Assembly: GCA_021783175.1 (NCBI GenBank) | Contig: JAJXUF010000021.1 | Span: 1-44,018 of the forward strand | Source: Pseudomonadota bacterium | GTDB taxonomy: Bacteria; Pseudomonadota; Gammaproteobacteria; Acidiferrobacterales; UBA6901 | Direction of reading: 5' to 3' | DNA length: 44,018 bases | Shown here: positions 31,408-41,034 of the stretch, in pieces | Layout: each line of letters opens with the position of its first letter | Numbering within the stretch: position 1 is the stretch's first letter | Translations under genes and position numbers: made by a program | The notes under the pieces: model-generated | What the model saw: only the letters and a program-made list of their open reading frames with translations | Told to the model about the DNA's origin: nothing | The model's database searches: none

Positions 31408-32089
31408 GGGGATCTTGCGCTGTCAGGCTCGCGTAGGCCTTGGCTGCTGCCTCTTGTTCCGCAATACGCCGGCTGCTGCCTTCTCCGGTGAACGGCTGGC
31501 TCACACCGGCCAGAATGCATTCGACTACAAAATGCTGCTGGTGTGGCTCTCCCGTCACTTCGCGCATACGGTAGACGGGTGTGCTCAACGACTGCTTCTG
31601 CAAGTATTCCTGAAGCCGCGTCTTCGGATCCTTCACAATGACTGCCGGATCGATCGCGTCGATGGATGTCTTGTAGAGTTGCTCTATGACGCGCTTCGTC
31701 GCCTCGAATCCGCCATCGACGAATATGGCACCAAATACAGCTTCGAGCGCATCGGCGAGTATCGAGGAGCGATCAAACCCTCCGCTTTTCAGCTCGCCTT
31801 CACCCAGATCGAGATACTGGCCGACATCGATCTCGCGCGCCAGACGCGCAAGTGACTCCATGCGCACCAGCCCGGCGCGCAGCCGGGTGAGCTCACCTTC
31901 GGAAAGGGTCGGGAACCGGTCGTATAACTGGGCTGCGATAACCAACCCCAGAATACTGTCCCCCAGAAACTCTAGTCGTTCGTAGTTTTCGCCGCCTTTG
32001 CTGCGGTGTCTTAGGGCACGCCGTAGCAACTCGCCATCGGTAAAACGATAGCCCAAACGATGCGGGAGGTCGGCGTGCCGCTCAATCAC
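31394..32089 (-). CDS. rnc: Ribonuclease III
   Basis: The 231-residue double-strand RNA endonuclease processes rRNA and mRNA. The signature NYERLEFLGDSILGLVIA carries the metal-binding residues, a second acidic site is in ADALEAVFGAIFVDGG, and a double-stranded RNA-binding domain fills the last 75 residues (DPKTRLQEYLQKQSLSTPVY, SRRIAEQEAAAKAYASL). Overlaps the DUF4845 gene by four bases. Confidence 0.97.
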   Translation of the reverse strand: MIERHADLPHRLGYRFTDGELLRRALRHRSKGGENYERLEFLGDSILGLVIAAQLYDRFPTLSEGELTRLRAGLVRMESLARLAREIDVGQYLDLGEGELKSGGFDRSSILADALEAVFGAIFVDGGFEATKRVIEQLYKTSIDAIDPAVIVKDPKTRLQEYLQKQSLSTPVYRMREVTGEPHQQHFVVECILAGVSQPFTGEGSSRRIAEQEAAAKAYASLTAQDPHDHR

Positions 32090-32475
32090 TTCGCCCCTAC
32101 TTGCGCGGTGTCGTTGAAATCGATCAGCGCGGTGACGTTATACGCAATCGGCACGCGCACCTCGTAGGTGATCCGGATGACCTTCGGGCCGTTGGGATTA
32201 GGCTGGTCAATAAACAGCTCCTTTTTCAAATCGATATTGTCGACATCGTCGATTTCAAAGTGGCGATCAAGCGCACTCTTGATATCTTCCCTGCTCATTG
32301 TGGCCGCGTTCGGCTGTGCCGCCACGTTCTTCACGGCCGTTATCACCTTGTAGTTATCCATATAGGAAGGCAACAGCTTGAAGAACAACAGAAAGAAAAA
32401 TGCCAATGCGGCCACCACGAACAACATGCCCCACATGGTTATCCCGGATTGCTTGCCACCTCTGTGCATTGCCAT
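32086..32475 (-). CDS. DUF4845 membrane protein between lepB and rnc
   Basis: The 129-residue protein starts at the ATG at 32475 (another at 32469). It has one N-terminal membrane helix (ITMWGMLFVVAALAFFFLLF) and a soluble domain with KVITAVKNVAA, SREDIKSALDRHFEIDDVD and YEVRVPIAYNVTALIDF, the DUF4845 pattern. Its presence between lepB and rnc is conserved in many Gamma- and Betaproteobacteria. The function is unknown, possibly envelope-related. Confidence 0.88.
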   Translation of the reverse strand: MAMHRGGKQSGITMWGMLFVVAALAFFFLLFFKLLPSYMDNYKVITAVKNVAAQPNAATMSREDIKSALDRHFEIDDVDNIDLKKELFIDQPNPNGPKVIRITYEVRVPIAYNVTALIDFNDTAQVGAK

Positions 32476-32506
32476 CTTTTCAGCACCCTTTGCGCTACGC
32501 GCGTGT

Positions 32507-33325
32507 TTAGTGGATCGTATGCCCAATTCGCTTCCAGAAAATTCCGCGACCATCGGCAAAGTCCCAGCTGAACCAGATGAGAAAAGCCTTGCCAACGATA
32601 TTCTGTTCGGGCACGGTACCCCAGTAGCGACTGTCATTGCTGCGATCCCGGTTATCGCCCATCACAAAGTACTGTCCCGGCGGGACTGTAAAGTCCACCG
32701 GCATCTGGTCCGGAGCGTCACTTAGCAGAATATCGTGCACGACGCCGTCCAGATTCTCCTTGAGCTTTTTCGACGAAATGTCAGGGTCCCCGTCCTCGGC
32801 GTAGATAAATTGTCCGTCCGGCGACTGCTCCATCTGTTTGCCATTGACGTACAGTTTCTTGTCACCATAGAGGATGTGGTCCCCCGGCAGTCCAATTACT
32901 CTTTTAATGTAGTCCACGGATGGGTCGCCGGGAAACCGAAATACCATGACATCCCCCCGTTTGGGCTCGCCGATGGATAGAATTTTCTTGTTCCAAACCG
33001 GCACGCGCAGCCCGTAAGTGAATTTGTTCACCAGGATGAAATCCCCGATGCGCAGCGTCGGCTCCATTGAACCAGAGGGGATGCGGAACGGCTCGACCAC
33101 GAATCCCCGCAGCAAGAACACTACCAGGATAACGGGGAAGAAAGCCCGCGAATACTCAACGAGCAGCGGCTCCTTTTTGGCACTTTCTACCGCGTCGGTG
33201 GCGGCGCCGGCTTGTTCCAGCACCAGCACCGCCTTACTCCGTGCTGGCGCCCAAAAGACGCGGTCCACGGCCCAGATAAGGCCGGTAACGGCCAGCGCAA
33301 TGAGCATGATCAGGGCGAAGTCCAT
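32507..33325 (-). CDS. lepB: Signal peptidase I
   Basis: The 272-residue membrane protease removes signal peptides. I chose the ATG at 33325, directly after the lepA stop, over an upstream start that would overlap lepA. Two N-terminal helices precede the catalytic domain: the nucleophile Ser86 is in RIPSGSMEPTL and the general base Lys141 in DYIKRVIGLPGD. The conserved GDNRDRSNDSRYWG box follows. Transcribed with lepA, its standard partner. Confidence 0.96.
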   Translation of the reverse strand: MDFALIMLIALAVTGLIWAVDRVFWAPARSKAVLVLEQAGAATDAVESAKKEPLLVEYSRAFFPVILVVFLLRGFVVEPFRIPSGSMEPTLRIGDFILVNKFTYGLRVPVWNKKILSIGEPKRGDVMVFRFPGDPSVDYIKRVIGLPGDHILYGDKKLYVNGKQMEQSPDGQFIYAEDGDPDISSKKLKENLDGVVHDILLSDAPDQMPVDFTVPPGQYFVMGDNRDRSNDSRYWGTVPEQNIVGKAFLIWFSWDFADGRGIFWKRIGHTIH

Positions 33326-33329
33326 GGCG

Positions 33330-35138
33330 TTATTTCTCGTCGACGCGCAGGACCGCGAGAAACGCTTCCTGAGGAATTTCAACAGAACCGAGCTGTTTCA
33401 TACGTTTTTTGCCTGCCTTTTGCTTTTCAAGTAGTTTGCGTTTTCTCGTAATGTCACCGCCATAGCACTTGGCAGTGACGTTCTTGCGCAGAGCCTTCAC
33501 AGTTTCGCGCGCCACAATGCGCGAGCCGATTGCCGCCTGGATGGCGACATCGAACATCTGGCGCGGAATGAGATCTTTCATCCGCCGCACAAGTTCCTGC
33601 CCGCGATAATGGCTCTGTTCCTGATGCACGATAATGGACAGGGCATCGACCTTTTCACCATTGATCAGCACGTCCAGGCGTACAAGATTTGATGGCCGGA
33701 ATTCGTGGAAATCGTAGTCCAGTGATGCATAACCGCGGCTTACCGATTTCAGCCTATCAAAGAAGTCGAGCACCACCTCGTTCAAGGGCAATTCATAAGT
33801 GAGCATTACCTGCCGGCCAACATACAGCATGTTTTTCTGAATGCCGCGCTTTTCCACACACAATCCTATGACCGGTCCGACATATTCCTGCGGCACGAGA
33901 ATGCTCGCACGAATGATCGGCTCACGGATTTCCTGGATCAGGCCTGGGTCCGGAAGTCTGGCGGGATTTTCCACGGCCAGCGTTTCATTTCGGGTGGTAA
34001 GCACTTCGTAAACTACTGTCGGCGCAGTTGTGATCAGATTGAGCCCGTACTCGCGCTCCAGGCGTTCCTGAATGATCTCCATGTGCAACATTCCAAGAAA
34101 ACCACAGCGAAAGCCGAATCCCAGCGCCTGTGAGGTTTCAGGCTCGTAATGCAACGAGGCATCGTTGAGGCTGAGTTTTTCGAGTGCGGTACGAAAATTA
34201 TCGTAATCTGCAGCATCCACTGGATACAAGCCGGCGAATACACGCGGCTTGATTTCCTTGAATCCGGCCAGCGGAGTTGTCGCAGGACGATCCGCATGTG
34301 TCACCGTATCACCGACGCGCGCGCCACGCACATCCTTGATACCGGCCATTATATAGCCTACTTCGCCGACCCCAAGCTCGGGCGTGGATGTGCGCTTGGG
34401 CGTAAATATCCCGACTTGCTCGACAAAGTATTCGCGGCCGGTGGCCATCAACCGGATCTTCTGGCCATTCTTGAGCGTTCCGGCCATTACCCGAACCAGC
34501 GACACCGTGCCGAGATAATTATCAAACCAGGAGTCTATGATGAGGGCCTGCAACGGAGCCTGCGGATCACCCTTGGGTGGGGGCACATGGCGGATTACGG
34601 CCTCGAGAATATCCTCAATCCCGAGACCGGTCTTGGCACTCGCCCGCACGGCATCTGACGCGTCGATTCCGATAATGTCGCCAATCTCCCTGATCACACG
34701 GTCAGGATCAGCCTGAGGCAGGTCAATCTTGTTCAGCACCGGCAGAATCACCACATCGAGCTCGGCTGCGGTATAGCAATTCGCCACTGTCTGAGCCTGG
34801 ACCCCTTGCGCCGCGTCGACCACGAGCAGCGCGCCCTCACAGGCCGTGAGCGAGCGCGACACTTCATAGGAAAAATCCACATGTCCGGGCGTATCGATCA
34901 GATTCAGGCGGTAGGTCTTGCCATCGCGTGCGCTGTAATTCAGCGCAACCGTCTGCGACTTGATCGTTATTCCGCGCTCGCGTTCGAGGTCCATGGAGTC
35001 GAGCACCTGGTCCTCCATCTCGCGCGCCTCGAGACCGCCACAAACCTGTATGAATCGATCGGCCAGCGTCGATTTGCCATGGTCAATATGGGCGATGATG
35101 GAAAAATTGCGAATCAGCTGCCTGTCCCAGGCGGTCAT
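33330..35138 (-). CDS. lepA: Elongation factor 4 (LepA)
   Basis: The 602-residue ribosome GTPase has G1 AHIDHGKST, the switch region [23 protein letters not shown] and [10 protein letters not shown], followed by EF-G-like domains and the LepA-specific C-terminal domain ([20 protein letters not shown] near the end). It resets or remodels stalled elongating ribosomes. It is the first gene of the lower operon; a weak promoter-like pair (TTGGCA, 16 bases, ATATGC) lies just upstream on the minus strand behind the degP terminator. Confidence 0.98.
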   Translation of the reverse strand: MTAWDRQLIRNFSIIAHIDHGKSTLADRFIQVCGGLEAREMEDQVLDSMDLERERGITIKSQTVALNYSARDGKTYRLNLIDTPGHVDFSYEVSRSLTACEGALLVVDAAQGVQAQTVANCYTAAELDVVILPVLNKIDLPQADPDRVIREIGDIIGIDASDAVRASAKTGLGIEDILEAVIRHVPPPKGDPQAPLQALIIDSWFDNYLGTVSLVRVMAGTLKNGQKIRLMATGREYFVEQVGIFTPKRTSTPELGVGEVGYIMAGIKDVRGARVGDTVTHADRPATTPLAGFKEIKPRVFAGLYPVDAADYDNFRTALEKLSLNDASLHYEPETSQALGFGFRCGFLGMLHMEIIQERLEREYGLNLITTAPTVVYEVLTTRNETLAVENPARLPDPGLIQEIREPIIRASILVPQEYVGPVIGLCVEKRGIQKNMLYVGRQVMLTYELPLNEVVLDFFDRLKSVSRGYASLDYDFHEFRPSNLVRLDVLINGEKVDALSIIVHQEQSHYRGQELVRRMKDLIPRQMFDVAIQAAIGSRIVARETVKALRKNVTAKCYGGDITRKRKLLEKQKAGKKRMKQLGSVEIPQEAFLAVLRVDEK

Positions 35139-35188
35139 AGGCGCTCTCTTGCCTGCATATTTCTTAACCCGTCATTTGCCAAACAGCA

Positions 35189-35211
35189 AAAGGGCGCCAC
35201 CGGCGCCCTTT
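35189..35211 (-). terminator. Intrinsic terminator after degP
   Basis: AAAGGGCGCC and GGCGCCCTTT form a perfect ten-base stem with a three-base loop. On the minus strand the stem is followed by TGCTGTTTGG, so T-rich sequence supports termination of the rpoE-rseA-rseB-degP transcript. It separates that unit from lepA. Confidence 0.8.
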
Positions 35212-35330
35212 GGTGCAAAACCAGTTTTCCGTGCCGGGAGGGTAGTCCGGCAATCCAATGCCTTGCATGATACCGCTTTTCGGCAAGCACATGAAACGCG
35301 GACTACTACCTGCGGCGGCAATTTGAGGCC

Positions 35331-36734
35331 CTAACTACGGGCCCGAAGCGCAACAAATAGCGTGGTGGCGCCCCTCCGGACCAACACTGGCACCGGCCGG
35401 TCGGCCGGCGCCAGCGCGATGAGCTGGCGCAAATCCTTTAAGTTGCCCACCACGCGATTATCGAACCTCACAATGACGTCTCCCGGCCGCAATCCCGCAT
35501 CCAATGCCGGTCCGTCGCCAACTCGCGTCACCACGACCCCCTGCATGATACCCAGATCGTGCCGCTGATCCGCGGTAAGATCGGCCAGGTCCACCCCGAG
35601 AACGCGGTGGCTGTCCCGTCTGGGCGGCAATGCAGCACTGGCGACAACGCTTTCCTGGGGCAGCTGGCCGATGGTTACACTCAGATCCATGGGCTTGCCT
35701 CCACGCATTACAAGCAGGTGCGCGCGGGTGCCGGGAGTCGTCTGACCGACCAGCGGCGGAAGATCCGATGAAAGCCCTATCGGATGACCCTCGAATTCCG
35801 TCACGACATCGCCGACCTTCAGGCCGGAATTGGCTGCCGGGCCGCCAGGCAGAATATCGGACACCAGGGCGCCGCGAGCATTTTTCATTTGGAAGGATTC
35901 GGCAAGCTCGCCGGTGACATCCTGGATGGTTATTCCGATCCAGCCGCGCGTAACCCTGCCATGAAGCCTGAGCTGGCGGCTCACGGCCTTAGCCATGTCG
36001 ATCGGAACAGCGAACGAAAGTCCGGTGAATCCACCGGTACGGCTGTAAATCTGGGAATTGATGCCGACGACCTGTCCACGCAAGTTAAAAAGCGGTCCTC
36101 CCGAATTGCCCGGATTGATGGCAACGTCAGTCTGTATGAACGGCACGTAGTTCTCACGCGGAAGGCTGCGCCCCTTGGCGGATACGATGCCGGCAGTAGC
36201 CGAGTTGTCGAATCCGAAAGGCGCACCAATCGCCAGCACCCAGTCACCAACTTTCAGTTCCTGAGGGTTCCCGAGGGCTACGGTCGGCAGGCCTGCAGCG
36301 TTGATCTTTAACAGCGCCACGTCACTGCGCCGGTCAGCGCCCACGACGCGGGCCGTGAATTCTCGCCGATCCGTGAGCTTCACAACGACTTCTCTTGCGT
36401 TCTCTACCACGTGGGCACAAGTAAGAATGTAGCCGTCATGCGAAATGATAAAACCAGACCCCAGCGACTTACTTTCAAAATATTGGGGTCCGCCGCCTTC
36501 TTCCCCGAAATAGTGGCGCAACAGGTCATTGAAGGGGCCTTCGTCCGGCGAGTCCGCCCCTTCCAGATCAGAATTCGCAGCGTGCTGCACAATCTGGGTA
36601 GTGCTGATATTCACGACAGCGGGTCCGTTAACCTGGACAAGCCTCGAAAAATCCGGCAACGCGCGTTCGGCCGCGTGGCTGCCAGCGGCGAACAGGCACA
36701 AGGCGAGCATCGCTAAGATCTTGCCTTTCAACAT
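35331..36734 (-). CDS. degP: Periplasmic serine protease DegP/MucD
   Basis: The 467-residue protease-chaperone has a signal peptide (cleavage after SHAA near residue 22). The catalytic triad is His108 (CAHVVENA), Asp138 (RRSDVALLKI) and Ser211 (NPGNSGGPLF). Two PDZ domains follow (GWIGITIQDVTGELAE and GVVVTRVGDGPALDAGLRPG). The ATG at 36734 gives a proper signal peptide; the upstream open frame would not. Position behind rseB is that of mucD in Pseudomonas and relatives, where it degrades misfolded envelope proteins and restrains the sigma-E response. Confidence 0.95.
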   Translation of the reverse strand: MLKGKILAMLALCLFAAGSHAAERALPDFSRLVQVNGPAVVNISTTQIVQHAANSDLEGADSPDEGPFNDLLRHYFGEEGGGPQYFESKSLGSGFIISHDGYILTCAHVVENAREVVVKLTDRREFTARVVGADRRSDVALLKINAAGLPTVALGNPQELKVGDWVLAIGAPFGFDNSATAGIVSAKGRSLPRENYVPFIQTDVAINPGNSGGPLFNLRGQVVGINSQIYSRTGGFTGLSFAVPIDMAKAVSRQLRLHGRVTRGWIGITIQDVTGELAESFQMKNARGALVSDILPGGPAANSGLKVGDVVTEFEGHPIGLSSDLPPLVGQTTPGTRAHLLVMRGGKPMDLSVTIGQLPQESVVASAALPPRRDSHRVLGVDLADLTADQRHDLGIMQGVVVTRVGDGPALDAGLRPGDVIVRFDNRVVGNLKDLRQLIALAPADRPVPVLVRRGATTLFVALRARS

Positions 36735-36852
36735 GATTGAATGAGCCTCGGCGCGGGCGGTCTGGGCGGTGAAACGCCTCATTCTAGGATAGTACAGCAC
36801 ATCCTGCGGGCGCACGGCAGGGCTGTCCACCGCCACGCCGGAAATGCCGTTA

Positions 36853-37839
36853 TCAGGGGCCGGGTACCACTGATTTTCCGATCAGATCGACGGTTCTCGC
36901 GGGGACCTCTCCGACGACTGTGATCTGATGATCTCCCACTACCTTTCCAAATACGTGAATCGCGCCGACATGTATCGGGCCGTTGATGTTATCTGTGGGG
37001 GTCCCCGCTTCGATCTTTTCTACGAATACCGAAACGACAGCCAGCCCGTCCGAGTACACGATATGTTCGACCGGGGTCTTGTGCGTCGGCACAGCGCGCA
37101 TCAGACGCGCCGACAGCGTGAAGCCAGGCGGCAGATGCTCCACTTTCCAATCGCCCATGCGACCAGGCGACTGGGTCACGTTACCGTTTTCGCGATACCA
37201 AACGAAGTGTTTATCGCTCACCTTTGGCTTGAAGGCGTTGTCCGGGATGGAGCCACCGATCTTCACATTGGTAAACATGAATTGCTCAACTACATGACCG
37301 CCTTCATCGACCAGAATCGCCTTGAGCGGCAGATCAGTCTGACTGTCCGCCCAGAGCTGGTAGCCGTAGCGATAGGCGTCTCTTGGCTGAATCACGACGG
37401 CACGTACCGCATGATCTGCCACCCTCCCGGTCGGCCCAAGCTGGATAACATAATGCTTGTCCAGCTGCTCAAGCGACTCCGGAACAATGGCGGGAAAGCT
37501 ACGTGAATCAACTTTCCGGTGTTCCACCATGACCGATTTCTCGTCCGGCAGGAAGCACTGGATTTCATGGCTATTGCGGATGACTTCACGCGCTGCGCCA
37601 TTCAGTGATACCAGGCTCTCGCGCGACTGGCCCTTTTCCACCTTGTGCACTATGCGCATGCTTTCCAGTTGGTCGCCGTGCTGATAAACGAATGTACCCT
37701 GGTAATTGAGCTTGCGCGCGGCATCGCCCATTTTCATGAGCAGTGCGTGTGCGTCATTGACGATATCGGCGGCGTTGGCAACGGAAATGAAAACGAGAAA
37801 AAGCGGCGCAGAACAAAACAGCAGACGGCGGACACTCAT
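36853..37839 (-). CDS. rseB: Sigma-E regulatory protein RseB/MucB
   Basis: The 328-residue periplasmic protein has a signal peptide ending VANA-AD. Family blocks are ALLMKMGDAARKLNYQGTFV, YQHGDQLESMRIVHKV, and the C-terminal domain with GWLPPGFTL-like VEHLPPGFTL and HIVYSDGLAVVSVFVE. It binds RseA and shields it from proteolysis until lipopolysaccharide or lipid signals displace it. Overlaps rseA by four bases. Confidence 0.94.
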   Translation of the reverse strand: MSVRRLLFCSAPLFLVFISVANAADIVNDAHALLMKMGDAARKLNYQGTFVYQHGDQLESMRIVHKVEKGQSRESLVSLNGAAREVIRNSHEIQCFLPDEKSVMVEHRKVDSRSFPAIVPESLEQLDKHYVIQLGPTGRVADHAVRAVVIQPRDAYRYGYQLWADSQTDLPLKAILVDEGGHVVEQFMFTNVKIGGSIPDNAFKPKVSDKHFVWYRENGNVTQSPGRMGDWKVEHLPPGFTLSARLMRAVPTHKTPVEHIVYSDGLAVVSVFVEKIEAGTPTDNINGPIHVGAIHVFGKVVGDHQITVVGEVPARTVDLIGKSVVPGP

Positions 37840-38384
37840 CGAACTGGTTTTTCGCTGTTATAACCCACGACGCGCACATAAGACATCATGCCGTTCATAC
37901 CGGCGGCAGGCGTGAATTCACTGTGTTCCACGAGGAAGGCATTGAGTGCGCTGGGATAAGCCGGGTTCTGCATACCGGCTGCCTGGGAGTCAGCGGTCAG
38001 CGCTTGCGCCTGAGCCGCCTGCCTTTCGGCGGTCTGGCTCGCCGGCGTGGCGTTCCGGGATGGCTGGAGGCTAATGATCGCCACCGCGGTCACTGATGCC
38101 GCAATAGCGAGGCCGGCGACATACTTGGCAATGCGCGGCGAGACTACATCCGCCACACGCCGGCGCATGGGTACCACGGTCTCCGCATTGATAGTCGCCG
38201 CAATCCGGTCGGCCAAACGCGCGTCAACGACTATATCCAGCTCCTTGCGAATCGCCGAACTGATCAGATGATAGCGCTCCCATACGCCGCGCAGTTCGTG
38301 ATCTTGCGCGACGCCTTGAAGCACCTTGCAGCTTTCGCTGTCGGTAAGCTCCTCATCCAGCAGCTCGGAAATTTTTTGCTTCAT
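37836..38384 (-). CDS. rseA: Anti-sigma-E factor RseA/MucA
   Basis: The 182-residue protein has a cytoplasmic sigma-binding domain (MKQKISELLDEELTDSESCK, then LRGVWERYHLISSAIRKEL), one membrane helix at about residues 86-106 (YVAGLAIAASVTAVAIISL) and a periplasmic tail. I use the ATG at 38384 because it matches the family's start and follows GGGGA. ATGs at 38432 and 38438 would add an 16-18 residue leader, and the former has a well-spaced AGGGGG, so the start is open. Confidence 0.92.
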   Translation of the reverse strand: MKQKISELLDEELTDSESCKVLQGVAQDHELRGVWERYHLISSAIRKELDIVVDARLADRIAATINAETVVPMRRRVADVVSPRIAKYVAGLAIAASVTAVAIISLQPSRNATPASQTAERQAAQAQALTADSQAAGMQNPAYPSALNAFLVEHSEFTPAAGMNGMMSYVRVVGYNSEKPVR

Positions 38385-38454
38385 CACGTCCCCAGTCGTA
38401 TGAGAACCATTCTGGTATTTACCGTCCACCATATTCATCCCCCTATTGGCCTGT

Positions 38455-39033
38455 TCAGCCCTCTAGCAGGGGGCGCAATTGCGAATCGATCGCCTCGCGC
38501 GCCCGGAAAATCCGCGACCGTACTGTTCCAATGGGGCAATCCATCACTGCAGCAATCTCGTCATAACTCAATCCATCGATCTCACGCAACGTAATTGCCG
38601 TACGTAAATCTTCGGGCAGCGAAGCAATCACCCGCTCCACCGTGCGGCCAATTTCGTCTGCCAACAGATGCCGCTCCGGCGTCATCACGTCACGCAAACT
38701 CACACCCGCCTCAGTCAGCTCCGCTTCCTCCGTTTCCATGTCCGAGGCCGGAGGCCGCCGTCCCTGGGATACGAGATAATTCTTGGCGGTGTTGATAGCG
38801 ATTCGATATAACCAAGTATAGAACGCGCTATCGCCGCGAAAACCCTTAATGGCTCGGTAGGCCTTGATAAAGGCCTCCTGAGTTACGTCCTCGACCTCAG
38901 ATCTGTCGGATACGTAGCGCGACACCAGCTTGGCTATCCGGTGCTGGTATTTCCTGACCAGCAGGTCGAAAGCAGCCTTGTCACCACGCTGTACCCGTAC
39001 CACCAGTTCTTGATCGACACTGCGCTCGACCAT
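38455..39033 (-). CDS. rpoE: RNA polymerase sigma factor RpoE/AlgU
   Basis: The 192-residue ECF sigma factor controls envelope stress genes. Region 2 (FDLLVRKYQHRIAKLVSRYV, EDVTQEAFIKAYRAIKGFRG) and region 4 (LPEDLRTAITLREIDGLSYD, IAAVMDCPIGTVRSRIFRAR) are complete and closely match AlgU/RpoE. It leads the rpoE-rseA-rseB-degP unit and has a sigma-E-type promoter at 39084-39110, implying autoregulation. Confidence 0.97.
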   Translation of the reverse strand: MVERSVDQELVVRVQRGDKAAFDLLVRKYQHRIAKLVSRYVSDRSEVEDVTQEAFIKAYRAIKGFRGDSAFYTWLYRIAINTAKNYLVSQGRRPPASDMETEEAELTEAGVSLRDVMTPERHLLADEIGRTVERVIASLPEDLRTAITLREIDGLSYDEIAAVMDCPIGTVRSRIFRAREAIDSQLRPLLEG

Positions 39034-39083
39034 GCCAGAACGTCCCCTTTTAGCGTGTAGGCATAACGCAGCGCGTCACTTCT

Positions 39084-39110
39084 ACAGACCATGCATGCAA
39101 AATAAAGTTC
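39084..39110 (-). promoter_or_regulatory. Sigma-E promoter of rpoE
   Basis: On the minus strand GAACTT (39110-39105) is followed by a 16-base spacer and TCTGT (39088-39084), matching the sigma-E consensus GAACTT-N16-TCTGA at all but one base. Transcription would start near 39077, giving a leader of about 44 bases before the rpoE ATG at 39033. Confidence 0.8.
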
Positions 39111-39265
39111 GCCTCGTTAAGCCATTCATGGTTATAGTTATCTTTAGTCTGTAAGTCTGAAATGAACCATTGCAGATTGATGATCCCACCCGGGGCCGGA
39201 ATTGCGCAGGATGATAACCCAAAACTACCGTCAAATCCTTTCTTTTTCCCGGCTCTGAGGCCTGA

Positions 39266-40909
39266 ATGTCCTCTCAAATCTCCGCTAGACAGCCGGAAAT
39301 CGCGGCCGATGTCCTGATTCTGGGGGCGGGCCTGGCTGGCCTCAGTTTGGCGCTGCGCATCGCGCCTACCGCACGGGTCGCGGTCGTGGCCAAGGCGGAA
39401 CTTACCCAAGGCTCCAGCTTCTATGCCCAGGGGGGCGTCGCTGCCGCGCTGAATGAAACCGATTCCTTTGCCGCACATGTCGAAGACACCCTGCGCGCCG
39501 GTGCCGGGTTGTGCCATGAGGATTCCGTCGAGTTTGTCGTTAGCCACGGGCCAGAGGCAATCAACTGGCTAATCGAGCAAGGCGTGGGGTTTACCCGCGA
39601 TTCCGCTCCTGAACGGGCCGGACGCCTGCACCTGACGCGCGAGGGTGGACATAGTCATCGGCGCGTTGTTCACGCCGAGGATGCAACCGGCCGGGCAATG
39701 GAGACCACTCTCGAGTCGCGTGTGCGCCAGCACCCAAACATCCGACTTTTCGAGCACCATATTGCAGTCGATCTTATAACTACACGCAAACTCGGTCACC
39801 CCGGCCCCAACCGCTGTCTCGGGGCCTACATTCTCGACAAGAAAAGGGGCGAAACGCGCGTTTTCAACGCCCGATTCATCGTCCTGGCGACGGGAGGAGC
39901 GTGCAAGGTATATCTCTACACCAGCAATCCGGACACCTCCACCGGCGATGGCATGGCGATGGCATGGCGCGCCGGCTGCCGCGTGGCCAATATGGAATTT
40001 ATCCAGTTTCATCCCACGTGCCTGTACCATCCCCACGCGAAGTCGTTTTTGATCTCGGAGGCGGTACGCGGCGAAGGCGGCAAACTGGTGTTGCCCGACG
40101 GCAAGCCCTTCATGCAAGACCACGACCCGCGCGGCGAGCTGGCACCACGCGACATCGTGGCTCGGGCTATCGACTTTGAAATGAAACGCCGCGGCCTCGA
40201 TTGTGTCTATCTCGATATCAGCCACAAGCCGGCAGAATTCATTACCAGCCACTTCCCGAATATCTATCAGCGTTGTCTCGAGTTTGGTTTCGATATGACG
40301 CGCCAACCGATTCCCGTGGTGCCGGCCGCTCACTACACATGCGGCGGGATCGTAACCGACATGCGCGGCCGAACAGACCTCGAAAACCTCTATGCCGTTG
40401 GCGAGTGCGCGTTCACCGGGCTGCACGGAGCCAACCGACTTGCCAGCAACTCACTGCTCGAGTGTCTGGTGTTCGCCGCGGCCGCCGCCAGCGATATCAC
40501 CATGCAGATCGATGTGCCCAGCGCACCGCCGCCAAGCCTGCCCGCGTGGGACGAAAGCCGAGTATCGGACGCCGACGAACTTGTCGTCGTATCTCACAAC
40601 TGGGATGAGCTGCGGCACTTCATGTGGGACTACGTCGGTATCGTGCGCACCACAAAACGCCTGCAGCGGGCACATCACCGCGTAAACCTGCTGCAGGAGG
40701 AAATCCGCGAGTACTACAGCAACTTCCGCATTCACAGCGATCTTATTGAACTGCGCAATCTCGCAGTGGTGGCGGAACTCATCATACGCTCGGCATTGTC
40801 CCGCCATGAAAGCCGCGGATTGCATTTTACGCGCGACTACCCGCAATCCGACGACAACCATCCGCCGCATGACACGGTTCTCGTGCCGGACAATTTCTCC
40901 CGCGACTGA
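39266..40909 (+). CDS. nadB: L-aspartate oxidase
   Basis: The 547-residue FAD enzyme oxidises aspartate to iminoaspartate, the first step of de novo NAD synthesis. The FAD-binding start is [18 protein letters not shown]; other signatures are [33 protein letters not shown], and [18 protein letters not shown] followed by [20 protein letters not shown]. Length is as expected. It is divergent from rpoE, the usual neighbour. GAGG precedes the ATG. Confidence 0.97.
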   Translation: MSSQISARQPEIAADVLILGAGLAGLSLALRIAPTARVAVVAKAELTQGSSFYAQGGVAAALNETDSFAAHVEDTLRAGAGLCHEDSVEFVVSHGPEAINWLIEQGVGFTRDSAPERAGRLHLTREGGHSHRRVVHAEDATGRAMETTLESRVRQHPNIRLFEHHIAVDLITTRKLGHPGPNRCLGAYILDKKRGETRVFNARFIVLATGGACKVYLYTSNPDTSTGDGMAMAWRAGCRVANMEFIQFHPTCLYHPHAKSFLISEAVRGEGGKLVLPDGKPFMQDHDPRGELAPRDIVARAIDFEMKRRGLDCVYLDISHKPAEFITSHFPNIYQRCLEFGFDMTRQPIPVVPAAHYTCGGIVTDMRGRTDLENLYAVGECAFTGLHGANRLASNSLLECLVFAAAAASDITMQIDVPSAPPPSLPAWDESRVSDADELVVVSHNWDELRHFMWDYVGIVRTTKRLQRAHHRVNLLQEEIREYYSNFRIHSDLIELRNLAVVAELIIRSALSRHESRGLHFTRDYPQSDDNHPPHDTVLVPDNFSRD

Positions 40910-41034
40910 CACACAGCGGTCTGGCGGCAAATCTGCCGATAAACGCCGGTGTAGTCCTACGGCCCTTCTTAGCTGTGGATAGTGGCTCCCCGGGAACAAT
41001 AGGCGGGACGGGACAACCGCAGCGCGCGAACTGC

